Positions 1 to 6,589 of a stretch of DNA of 18,056 bases are shown here, one piece after another. Source of the DNA: JAUASV01 sp047605685 (GTDB lineage: Bacteria > Actinomycetota > Actinomycetes > Actinomycetales > Microbacteriaceae); assembly GCA_047605685.1 (NCBI GenBank), contig JASGFF010000056.1:1-18056 (forward strand), given 5' to 3'. The notes beneath the pieces were generated by a model. It ran no database searches, was not told where the DNA came from, and worked only from the letters and a program-made list of their open reading frames with translations. Position 1 is the stretch's first letter. Each line of letters begins with the position of its first letter. The position numbers and the translations under genes were made by a program.

Positions 1-1761
1 CGCAGGCGCCGCGGGGCGGGCGGGCGGATGCGCCGCGGCGAGCCGCGCCGCGATGCCGAGCGCGTGCTCACGGATCTCCGGCACCGCCGTCGACTCCCAC
101 TGCGAGCCCCGCCGGGCCGGACCGAGCACCGAGATCAGCGTCGAGCGGCGACCGTCCGCGCCGATCGCGGCACCGTCCACAGCGGTGTCCAGACCGATGC
201 CGAGCGCGTCCGCTCGCACGAGCCCCGCGGCACCGAGGGCGTCGACGAGCGGGCTCCAGCCGGCCGCGGCGACGCCCACCGACCCGGTGCAGTCGACGGC
301 GACATCCATCGGGCCCGTGGGCGCCGCGGCGAGCTCGAGCCGGCCCTCGGCGATCAACGCGTCCAGCTCGGCGCGCACGCTCGGCGCCATCCGGTGCCGG
401 AGCACCTCCCAGCGCCGGGAGATGTGCTCGACGAAGCGCCGGCGCTGCTCGAGGCTCCACGATGCCCAGATCGCGTTCACCCGCGGGCGGATGCCGTCGG
501 CGACCGACTGCCACGGCGCATCCGTCGCCCGCACCGCCGCCCGCACCGTGCGCAGCAGCCTGCCGGGCGTCGAGGCATCGCCCTCCAGCGGCACGGCGGG
601 GCGCGGCTCGAGCGGATGCGCCGCCGGCATCAGCAGCCGACGGCTCGTCACGACGAAGTGGGCCCGCGGACGGGCCCGCGCGAGCCGGGTCACCACGTCG
701 ACCGCGGTGAGGCCCGATCCGACCACGAGCACCCGGTCGCCGTCCCGGACAGTGTCGAGGAGCGCGCCGGGAGCCCACGGGTCCACGACGGTGCGCGGGG
801 CACGGCCGACGATGGCACGGCCCGAGGGGGGCGGATTGCCGATCGCGAGGATGACGTGTCGGGCCGCGATCACGCGACCGTCCGCCAGCCGGACGAGGGC
901 GCCATCGGGCCGGTCAGCGCCGGGCCCATCAGCAACAGGCCCATCAGCAACAGGCTCCGCGACAGCGAGCCGGTGGGCAACGGAATCATCGGCGGCAAGC
1001 CCGGCGACCTCAGAGCCGGCGACCTCAGAGCCGGCAACCTCAGGGCCAGCGACCTCAGGGCCAGCGATCTCAGGGCCAGCGGCAACGGGTCCGTCGGCAA
1101 CGAGCCCGGCGACACCGGATCCCGTGGCGACGAGCCCGGCGGCGACGAGCCCGGCGGCGACAGGCCCGCCGCCGTCCGACCCCGTTGTGCCCGGGTCGGC
1201 AGCATCCAGCCCTTCGGCGACGGACCCGGCGGCAACAGGCCCGTCAGTAACAGGCCCAGCGCCAACAGGCCCAGCGGAATCCGCCCCTGCGACGTCCGAA
1301 CCGTCGGCAACGAGCCCGGCGACACCGGATCCCGCGGCAGCCGGGCCGTCAACACCCGACCCCACAGCGACGGGCCCCGCGGGCTCGACGGCGACGGCCG
1401 TGCCGCGCACGCTCCGCAGTCGGCCGCCCGCGGCGTCCTGCAGCGTCCGGAAACGCTCGGCGAGGTAGCGGCCGTAGAGCGGGCGCGGCGCGAAGTCGAG
1501 CGGACCGAGCGCGACGCCCTGCGCGGCGGCCCAGCGCAGCAGGTCGTCCGGATCGGCCGCGTCGGCCGACATCCGCCCGGCGGGGCTGTTCAGCAGGTGG
1601 TGCGGGGCGGCCCGGCCGTAGGCGAGGCCCGGGCCGATCGTCTCCTCGGCCTCGACGACGACGATGCCGGCCTCTGTGTCCAGGCCGGGCTCGGCCAGCA
1701 GCGCCGAGACCGCCAGCACGCCGGCCGCGCCGCCGCCGATGACGACGATCGGATGCCGCAT
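1..1761 (-). CDS. FAD/NAD(P)-binding protein with a long low-complexity insert (partial, 3' end off the window)
   Basis: I translated this frame by hand from an ATG at 1761. It stays open for 587 codons to base 1 with no stop, so the C-terminus lies outside the window. Residues 1-127 look like the first half of an NAD_binding_9 (PF13454) flavoprotein: a GGGAAG dinucleotide-binding loop at 9-14, then a GLAYG motif followed by HLLNSPAGRM. After an insert at about residues 128-286 the fold resumes with LADG, LAIGNPP, a second loop VVGSGLTAVD (347-355) and a typical HRMAP segment near 456-460. The insert is a pentapeptide-period Ala/Gly/Val/Pro sequence and probably sits in a beta-hairpin loop. 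The ATG lies 2 bp after the sseC-like stop, so translation is probably coupled. Substrate and reaction are unknown; a redox role beside sulfur-transfer genes is inference. Confidence 0.85.
   Translation of the reverse strand, partial: MRHPIVVIGGGAAGVLAVSALLAEPGLDTEAGIVVVEAEETIGPGLAYGRAAPHHLLNSPAGRMSADAADPDDLLRWAAAQGVALGPLDFAPRPLYGRYLAERFRTLQDAAGGRLRSVRGTAVAVEPAGPVAVGSGVDGPAAAGSGVAGLVADGSDVAGADSAGPVGAGPVTDGPVAAGSVAEGLDAADPGTTGSDGGGPVAAGLVAAGLVATGSGVAGLVADGPVAAGPEIAGPEVAGPEVAGSEVAGSEVAGLAADDSVAHRLAVAEPVADGPVADGPGADRPDGALVRLADGRVIAARHVILAIGNPPPSGRAIVGRAPRTVVDPWAPGALLDTVRDGDRVLVVGSGLTAVDVVTRLARARPRAHFVVTSRRLLMPAAHPLEPRPAVPLEGDASTPGRLLRTVRAAVRATDAPWQSVADGIRPRVNAIWASWSLEQRRRFVEHISRRWEVLRHRMAPSVRAELDALIAEGRLELAAAPTGPMDVAVDCTGSVGVAAAGWSPLVDALGAAGLVRADALGIGLDTAVDGAAIGADGRRSTLISVLGPARRGSQWESTAVPEIREHALGIAARLAAAHPPARPAAPA
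904..1380. repeat. 15-bp tandem repeat array inside the flavoprotein gene
   Basis: The stretch is built from variant 15-bp units, about 32 copies. Clear runs are three GGCGACGAGCCCGGC-like units at 1126-1170 and five GGCGACCTCAGAGCC-like units at about 1016-1090. A 34-bp segment at 1091-1124 recurs exactly at 1301-1334, an offset of 210 bp or 70 codons, so the reading frame is kept. On the minus strand it encodes units of the type V-A-x-G-P, V-A-x-G-L and E-V-A-G-P. It uses more T-ending codons (GTT, GCT, CCT) than the flanking gene. Confidence 0.85.
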
Positions 1762-1763
1762 CC

Positions 1764-2174
1764 TCAGCGTCCGGCCGCGGACGCCAGCGGCGCGGCCGAT
1801 CCCACGCCCTCCGCGGGCACCGCACCGGCCCCCGACACCGCACCCGCGGATCCGACCGCCTCGTCGCCCGGCACGCCGACGGCGACCGACACGGTCCGCT
1901 CCCCCGCCGTGAGCACGACCGGCACGTCGACCGGCACCGAGCGCGGCACGAGCGCACGCACCGTCCAGCGCCCGGGACGGACGAAGAACCGGAACCGGCC
2001 CGCGGGGTCGCTCACCGTCTCGCCGACGAAGTCGCCCGCGACGTCGAGCAGCCGCAGGTAGGCGCCCGGCAGCGCCCGGCCGTCGTGACCGTGCACGGTG
2101 CCCTCGATGCGCGGCGCCTCACCGCCGTCGTGCTCCTCGAGCGGCGTCGCCGCTGAGGGCGCCCCGCAGCTCAC
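1764..2174 (-). CDS. sseC: DUF1416 / SseC-like protein
   Basis: 136 residues from a GTG at 2174 that overlaps the upstream sulfurtransferase stop as GTGA. The N-terminus VSCGAPSA and the core (EGTV at 24-27, GAYLRLLD at 37-44, GRFRFFVRPGRWTVRALVP at 59-77) match the actinobacterial DUF1416 family. Mycobacterial SseC belongs to that family and sits beside a CysA2-type rhodanese, as here. The fold resembles a small carboxypeptidase-regulatory-like beta-sandwich. Its biochemical role is not established; a link to sulfur-compound metabolism rests on gene neighbourhood. Residues 101-136 form an Ala/Gly/Val-rich tail that appears extra relative to the family as I know it and resembles the low-complexity insert in the next gene. 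A larger open frame extends upstream to 2429, but it is antiparallel noise over the sulfurtransferase. Confidence 0.88.
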   Translation of the reverse strand: MSCGAPSAATPLEEHDGGEAPRIEGTVHGHDGRALPGAYLRLLDVAGDFVGETVSDPAGRFRFFVRPGRWTVRALVPRSVPVDVPVVLTAGERTVSVAVGVPGDEAVGSAGAVSGAGAVPAEGVGSAAPLASAAGR

Positions 2175-3019
2175 GCGACACCCACCGGGGCGTCCACCTC
2201 GACCGGAACGCCCACGAGCGAGCCCCACTCGGTCCAGGAGCCGTCGTAGTTGCGCACGTCTTCGAGCCCGAGCAGCTCGTGCAGCACGAACCAGGTGTGC
2301 GCGCTGCGCTCGCCGATGCGGCAGTAGGCGATCGTCGGCTTCGCGGTGTCGAGGCCGGCCTCGCCGTAGAGCGCGGTCAGCTCGGCCTCGGACTTGAAGC
2401 TGCCGTCGTCGTTCGCCGCCCGGCTCCACGGCACGTTGAGCGCGCTCGGGATGTGCCCAGGGCGCTGCGCCTGCTCCTGCGGCAGGTGCGCGGGTGCGAG
2501 CAGACGGCCGGCGAACTCGTCGGGGCTGCGCACGTCGACGAGGTTCGCGGCGCCGATCGCGGCGAGCACGTCGTCGCGGTGCGCGCGGATGCCGGCGTCC
2601 GGCTCGGACGCCCGGTAGCTCGTCGCCGGCCGCAGCGGCCGTTCGACGACGAGCTCGCGGCCCTGGAGCTCCCAGAGCTTGCGGCCGCCGTCGAGCAGCC
2701 GCACCCTGTCGTGGCCGTAGAGCCGGAACATCCAGTAGGCGTAGGCGGCGAACCAGTTGTTGTTGCCGCCGTACAGCACGACGAGGTCGTCGTTCGCGAT
2801 GCCCCGCGCGCTCAGCAGCTGCGCGAACTGCTCGCTGTCGACGAGGTCGCGGCGCACCGCATCCTGCAGATCGTCGCGCCAGTGCAGGGTGACGGCGCCG
2901 CGGATGTGCGAGGCGTCGTAGGCGGTGGTGTCCTCGTCGACCTCGACGACGACGACCGCCGGGTCGTCGAGATGGGCGTCGAGCCAGTCGGCATCGACGA
3001 GAGCGCTGTCGCGGGTCAT
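2171..3019 (-). CDS. sseA: thiosulfate/3-mercaptopyruvate-type sulfurtransferase (two-domain rhodanese)
   Basis: 282 residues, the usual length for a tandem-rhodanese sulfurtransferase. The N-terminal rhodanese domain (about 5-125) is non-catalytic. The C-terminal one (about 140-275) carries the active-site cysteine C233 in the loop CRIGERS, typical of actinobacterial CysA2/SseA enzymes. It moves sulfane sulfur from thiosulfate or mercaptopyruvate to a thiophilic acceptor through a cysteine persulfide; which donor is used cannot be read from the sequence. The ATG at 3019 is preceded by a good AAGGAG ribosome site (3025-3030, 5-nt spacer). It follows the MBL-rhodanese gene after a 168-bp gap and overlaps the SseC-like gene downstream. 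The mycobacterial naming of SseA versus CysA2 is ambiguous. Confidence 0.93.
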   Translation of the reverse strand: MTRDSALVDADWLDAHLDDPAVVVVEVDEDTTAYDASHIRGAVTLHWRDDLQDAVRRDLVDSEQFAQLLSARGIANDDLVVLYGGNNNWFAAYAYWMFRLYGHDRVRLLDGGRKLWELQGRELVVERPLRPATSYRASEPDAGIRAHRDDVLAAIGAANLVDVRSPDEFAGRLLAPAHLPQEQAQRPGHIPSALNVPWSRAANDDGSFKSEAELTALYGEAGLDTAKPTIAYCRIGERSAHTWFVLHELLGLEDVRNYDGSWTEWGSLVGVPVEVDAPVGVA

Positions 3020-3187
3020 CGGATCTCCTTCGTTCTGTTACCGGGGCGTTCTGTTAGTGGGGCGTTCTGTCGCCGGGGCTCTCGCCGGGGCCGCCGCGGA
3101 CCGGGCACGCGGGATCCCGGCATCGACGGGGCCCAGCGCCGGCGGGGAGCCCAGCGCCAACGATGAGCCCCAGCGCCGACGGGCGGC
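3020..3187. repeat. intergenic spacer with two short tandem-repeat blocks
   Basis: The gap between the MBL-rhodanese stop and the sulfurtransferase start holds three contiguous 16-bp units of the form CGTTCTGTTANNGGGG at 3031-3046, 3047-3062 and 3063-3078. It also holds three copies of CCCAGCGCC starting at 3132, 3150 and 3169, in 18-19-bp units. No gene is visible. The first block sits just upstream of the sulfurtransferase ribosome site, so it would lie in the transcript leader or intercistronic RNA. Confidence 0.8.
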
Positions 3188-4561
3188 TCAGGCGGCGCGC
3201 GGATGCAGCTCGCGCCAGGCCGCGAAACCACCGTCGAGGTCGGTGACGTCGGCGTGGCCGAGGCGACGGAGCATGCTGGCCGCCGCCGAGGAGCGGTAGC
3301 CGGCGGCGCAGTGCACGGCGATCGGCGCGTCGAACGGCAGCTCGGCGTGCCGGGCGGACAGGTCGGCGAGCGGGATGTGCCGGGTGCCGTCGACGACGCC
3401 CGCGGCGGCCCGCTCGCCCGCGGTGCGCACGTCGAGCAGGACGACCTCCTCGGTGTCAGCGAGCCGGTCGAACTCGGCGGCACTCAGCCGCTCCGTGGCC
3501 AGCACGAGGTCGCCGAGCTGCACGAACGCCTCCGGGTCGACGAGGCCGACGAGACTGTCGAAGCCGACGCGGGCGAGCCGGTCGGCGGCCTCCCGCTCCC
3601 GGCCGGCCGGGGCGAGCAGCAGCAACGGCTCGTCGAGCCGCAGCAGGCAGCCGGCGGTCTCGGCGAAGCGCCCGTCGAGACCGATGTTGACGGACCCGGG
3701 CAGGTGACCGAGCGCGAACAGGCTCGACGCCCGGCAGTCGAGCACGACGAAGCCGGCGGCGATGCCGCTGCGCACCTCGCGCTCGCCGAGCAGCGGCAGC
3801 TGCCGGTCGGCGCTCCAGAGCAGGTGGCGGCGGCGGTTCAGCACGGCATCCTCGGCGAAGTAGCGGGGCGCCGGCGGCTGGCCGGTCTGCAGCTCGGCGA
3901 CGAAGGCATCCTCGTCGGTGATCCGGGCCGCCCAGTTGTGGCGTCGCTGCTCGCCGATCGTGCTGATCAGCTCGCGGCCGATCGCCTTGCCACAGGCAGA
4001 GCCGGCCCCGTGCGCGGGCAGCACGCTCGTGGCATCCGGCAACGCCAGCAGCACGTCGTGGATGCTGTGGAACTGGGCGTGTGCGAGCTCGGCGGGGTCG
4101 GCCCCGACGGCCGCGGCGAGATCGGGCCGGCCGACGTCGCCGTTGAACAGAGCGTCACCGGTGAGCACCGCGACCGGCTCGGGGGCGTCACCGCGGCGCA
4201 CGAGCAGGCTGATCGACTCCCAGGTGTGCCCGGGGGTCTCGAGCACCTCGACCTCGACCTCGCCGAGGCGGATGCGCTCGCCGTCCGCGAGCCGACGGAT
4301 CGGATAGTCGGCCTCGGCGCGGGCGCCGTAGCCGATCCAGGCGCCGGCGGCCGCGGCGAGCTCGAGGTGGCCGGCGATGAAGTCGGCGTGGAAGTGGGTG
4401 TTGACGATGCCGATGATGCGCACCCCGAGGCGCTGGGCCTCCTCGATGTAGATGTCGCTGTCGCGCCGAGGGTCGACGACGATGGCGACGCCGGCATCCT
4501 CGTCGCCGAGGAGGTAGGAGGCCTGCGAGAGGCAGCCGAGGTAGTAGTGCTCGAGGATCAC
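3188..4561 (-). CDS. MBL-fold hydrolase with two rhodanese domains (persulfide dioxygenase-like)
   Basis: 457 residues from a GTG at 4561 with GGAGG a few bases upstream. Residues 1-240 are a metallo-beta-lactamase fold with THFHADF (55-61), GHTW (111-114), TGDALF (134-139) and LPAHGAGSACG (181-191). H56, H112 and D136 correspond to the mononuclear iron ligands of ETHE1-type persulfide dioxygenases. The last His of the usual HxHxDH motif is replaced by F61, which argues against a dinuclear zinc hydrolase. Residues about 263-355 form a rhodanese-like domain without a catalytic Cys (APAGRE at the loop). Residues about 362-455 form a second one with C418 in CAAGYRS, likely active. The architecture resembles CstB-type proteins that oxidise persulfides and release thiosulfate. 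It leads the sulfur operon. The exact substrate is inferred. Confidence 0.92.
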   Translation of the reverse strand: MILEHYYLGCLSQASYLLGDEDAGVAIVVDPRRDSDIYIEEAQRLGVRIIGIVNTHFHADFIAGHLELAAAAGAWIGYGARAEADYPIRRLADGERIRLGEVEVEVLETPGHTWESISLLVRRGDAPEPVAVLTGDALFNGDVGRPDLAAAVGADPAELAHAQFHSIHDVLLALPDATSVLPAHGAGSACGKAIGRELISTIGEQRRHNWAARITDEDAFVAELQTGQPPAPRYFAEDAVLNRRRHLLWSADRQLPLLGEREVRSGIAAGFVVLDCRASSLFALGHLPGSVNIGLDGRFAETAGCLLRLDEPLLLLAPAGREREAADRLARVGFDSLVGLVDPEAFVQLGDLVLATERLSAAEFDRLADTEEVVLLDVRTAGERAAAGVVDGTRHIPLADLSARHAELPFDAPIAVHCAAGYRSSAAASMLRRLGHADVTDLDGGFAAWRELHPRAA

Positions 4562-4604
4562 GATGCGCCTCCGTCCGTGCGCCCCTCACGACGAGGGAGC
4601 GGAT

Positions 4605-4675
4605 CGATCTGTCTACCCTACGATTATTACCTACTGTTTCTATCGACATACTGGGAGGCGCGGAATGTGCTAGCC
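4605..4675 (-). promoter_or_regulatory. probable promoter region of the sulfur operon
   Basis: This is an AT-rich patch in an otherwise GC-rich 245-bp gap (4562-4806), upstream of the MBL-rhodanese gene. On the minus strand it contains TAATAAT and TAGGGT (4616-4621; fits TANNNT) and a near-direct repeat GTAGGTA / GTAGGGTA. No convincing -35 was found. The rest of the gap holds no gene that I can support. Confidence 0.4.
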
Positions 4676-4766
4676 GCGCCGGCCACGATTCGGCTCGTTG
4701 CGGGCTCCCGACCGGCACCCGACAGACGCCGTCCCCGCGACGCCCGATCGGCCGCGCCACGGGCAT

Positions 4767-4803
4767 CCGGCGCGACGGGCACCCGACGTTTGACGGGCGC
4801 CGG
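4767..4803 (-). terminator. possible terminator hairpin after the PTS IIA gene
   Basis: Inverted repeat CCGGCGC (4767-4773) / GCGCCGG (4797-4803) with a 23-nt loop, starting 3 bp after the PTS IIA stop. There is no U-tract, and at this GC content such stems arise by chance, so support is weak. Confidence 0.3.
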
Positions 4804-4806
4804 CCG

Positions 4807-5259
4807 CTATCCGCGGGCGGCCACGATGCGCTGGATCTCCTCGGGCGTCTGGGCCCGCGCGAGCGCCGCGACCGCATCCGGGTCGTCGAGCACGCTCGCG
4901 AGCGCCGCGACGGCGCTCAGGTGCCGGCGCGGGTCGATGACGGCGAGGCCGACGACGACCGACACCGGGTCGTTGTAGGGATGCCCGAACCGCACCGGCC
5001 GCCGCAGCGTCACGACAGCGAGCCCCTCGGCGAGCACCTCCGGCCCCGGCCGGGCGTGGGCGAGGGCGAGGCCGGGCGCGATCACGATGTAGGGCCCGTG
5101 GTCCTCGACCATGCGGATCATGTCCTCGGCGTAGCCCGGTCGGGCCGCCCTCGAGCGGCCGAGGGCGGCACCGGCGAGGCGCACGGCGGCGCGCCAGTCG
5201 ACCGCCGGCGCGTGCACGTCGATCGCGGTGAGCGGCAGCGGGGGAAGGGCGGCGCTCAT
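4807..5259 (-). CDS. PTS sugar transporter subunit IIA domain protein (mannitol/fructose/ascorbate type)
   Basis: 150 residues, the normal size of a single EIIA domain of the PTS_EIIA_2 fold. The phosphorylatable histidine is H68 in the motif GLALAHARPG, preceded by YIVIAPG, as in UlaC/MtlA-type IIA proteins. A second conserved region is FGHPYNDPV at 91-99. No EIIB or EIIC partner is visible in the window. The gene starts at an ATG overlapping the add stop (ATGA), so it is translated with adenosine deaminase at the end of the nucleoside cluster. It may be a regulatory phosphocarrier that reports PTS status to nucleoside catabolism, or it may serve a distant transporter. Neither can be decided from the sequence. 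Confidence 0.9.
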   Translation of the reverse strand: MSAALPPLPLTAIDVHAPAVDWRAAVRLAGAALGRSRAARPGYAEDMIRMVEDHGPYIVIAPGLALAHARPGPEVLAEGLAVVTLRRPVRFGHPYNDPVSVVVGLAVIDPRRHLSAVAALASVLDDPDAVAALARAQTPEEIQRIVAARG

Positions 5260-6368
5260 CGGCCCCGGTGTCCCGCGAGGATCGTCTCGGCGAGCTCCTC
5301 GCGGTCATCGAGCGGCAGGAACGCGGCGGCGGCCGCGTTCAGCTGGAACGCCTCGAGGTCGTCGATGCCGTAGCCGAACTGGCGGGCGAGCTCGGCGAGC
5401 TCCCGGGTGATCGAGGTCGCGCTCATCAGCCGGTTGTCCGGGTTCACCGTCACGGAGAAGCCGAGCTGGTAGAGCAGGTCGAAGGGATGGTCGGCAAGGT
5501 CGGTGCCGGCGGCCTCCGTCTGCAGGTTCGAGCTCGGCGCGATCTCCAGCGCGATCTCGCGGTCTCTCACCCACCGGGCGAGCGGGCCGAGCGAGACGAT
5601 CGTCGCCTCGGCGTCCTCACTCTCGACGTGGATGTCGTCGGCGATCCGCACCCCGTGGCCGAGCCGCAGCGCGTGGCCGTCGAGGAGCGCGCTGCGGATC
5701 GAGTCGAGGCCGTCCGCCTCGCCGGCGTGCACCGTGCGGGGCATCCAGGCAGCGGCGAGCAGGTCGAAGGCATCCCGGTGCCCGGACGGCGGGAAGCCCG
5801 CCTCGGGGCCGGCGATGTCGAAGCCGACGACTCCGCGGTCGCGATGCCGCACGGCGAGCTCGGCGATCTCACGGGCCCGGTCGTTCTGCCGCATCGCGCA
5901 CAGCAGCTGCCCGGTGCGGATGCGGCGGCCCGCGGATGCCGCGGCGTCGGCGCCCGCCTCGAGCCCGGCCTGCACGGCCGCGACGGCCTCGTCGAGGCCG
6001 AGGCCGCGCTCGAGGTGCTGCTCGGGCCCCCAGCGAACCTCGGCGTAGACGACGCCGTCGGCGACGAGGTCGGCGACGAAGTCCCGGGCGGCGCGCTCGA
6101 GACCCTCGCGGCTCTGCAGCACGGCGAGCGTGTGCGCGAACGTCTGCAGGTAGCGCGGCAGCGATCCGGAGCCGGCGGAGTCGTGGAACCAGGCGGCGAG
6201 CGCCGCGGGGTCGGTCGCGGGCAGCGCGTGCCCGATGGGCTCGGCGAGCTCGATGATCGTCTCCGGGCGCAGCCCGCCATCGAGGTGGTCGTGCAGGGAG
6301 ATCTTGGGCAGCGGCGCGATGAGCGCACCGCCGTCCGGCAGCGCGTACGGCGTCCCCTCCTCAGCCAC
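5256..6368 (-). CDS. add: adenosine deaminase
   Basis: 370 residues, the usual length for the family. It converts adenosine or deoxyadenosine to inosine or deoxyinosine and ammonia. Zinc-site and catalytic motifs are all present: HDHLDGGLRP with H26 and H28, HAGE with H214 and E217, GHG with H238, and VNPDN with D311. The start is a GTG at 6368; the alternative frame reaching 6565 runs through an intergenic inverted repeat and does not resemble protein. A weak GAGG lies just upstream. The stop overlaps the PTS IIA start. It is separated from deoA by 221 bp, the widest gap inside the nucleoside cluster, so it may have its own promoter. Confidence 0.96.
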   Translation of the reverse strand: MAEEGTPYALPDGGALIAPLPKISLHDHLDGGLRPETIIELAEPIGHALPATDPAALAAWFHDSAGSGSLPRYLQTFAHTLAVLQSREGLERAARDFVADLVADGVVYAEVRWGPEQHLERGLGLDEAVAAVQAGLEAGADAAASAGRRIRTGQLLCAMRQNDRAREIAELAVRHRDRGVVGFDIAGPEAGFPPSGHRDAFDLLAAAWMPRTVHAGEADGLDSIRSALLDGHALRLGHGVRIADDIHVESEDAEATIVSLGPLARWVRDREIALEIAPSSNLQTEAAGTDLADHPFDLLYQLGFSVTVNPDNRLMSATSITRELAELARQFGYGIDDLEAFQLNAAAAAFLPLDDREELAETILAGHRGR

Positions 6369-6481
6369 GCCTCGAATCTAGCGGCAGAGAGCCGAGCGCG
6401 TCCCGAACGGATGCTGAACACCGAGGCCGCGCCTGCGGTGCCGCCCCGACACCGCCGCGGGGCACCGCCGCGGGACACCGC

Positions 6482-6561
6482 CGAAAACGAAGGAGCTGGT
6501 GCGTCAGGGTGCCTTTTCGCGGCCTCAGCGGCCGTCGCACACACCAGCTCCTTCGTTTTCG
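6482..6561. repeat. intergenic 20-bp perfect inverted repeat with structured loop
   Basis: The arms 6482-6501 and 6542-6561 are perfect reverse complements (left arm begins CGAAAACGAAGGAG). After a one-base mismatch two more pairs form inward. The 40-nt loop contains its own 5-bp hairpin CGGCC (6520-6524) / GGCCG (6530-6534) with loop TCAGC. It lies between the deoA stop (6590) and the add start (6368). It could act as a terminator, an mRNA-processing or stabilising structure, a small RNA, or a dispersed intergenic repeat. An open frame through it on the minus strand is not protein-like. Confidence 0.85.
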
Positions 6562-6589
6562 TCACCCGCTCGGGGCGACGGGGCGGGGC

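Noticed and set aside
28..2061. Long plus-strand open frame (677 codons) containing runs like AGDLRAGDLRAGNLRA, resembling A(D/N)LxX pentapeptide-repeat proteins
   Set aside because: It is antisense to the flavoprotein and SseC-like genes, which have clear family motifs. The apparent pentapeptide repeats come from the 15-bp DNA repeat read in the opposite strand, and the rest is Arg-rich shadow sequence.
3203..4978. Plus-strand 591-codon frame opposite the MBL-rhodanese gene
   Set aside because: Antisense shadow of a gene with intact catalytic motifs; no ribosome site or family resemblance.
5567..6565. Minus-strand open frame starting MTKTKELVCATAAEAAK through the inverted repeat
   Set aside because: Most of it overlaps add in another frame and is Arg/Ser/Pro-rich. 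Its start lies in the 20-bp inverted repeat, and no family motif is visible.
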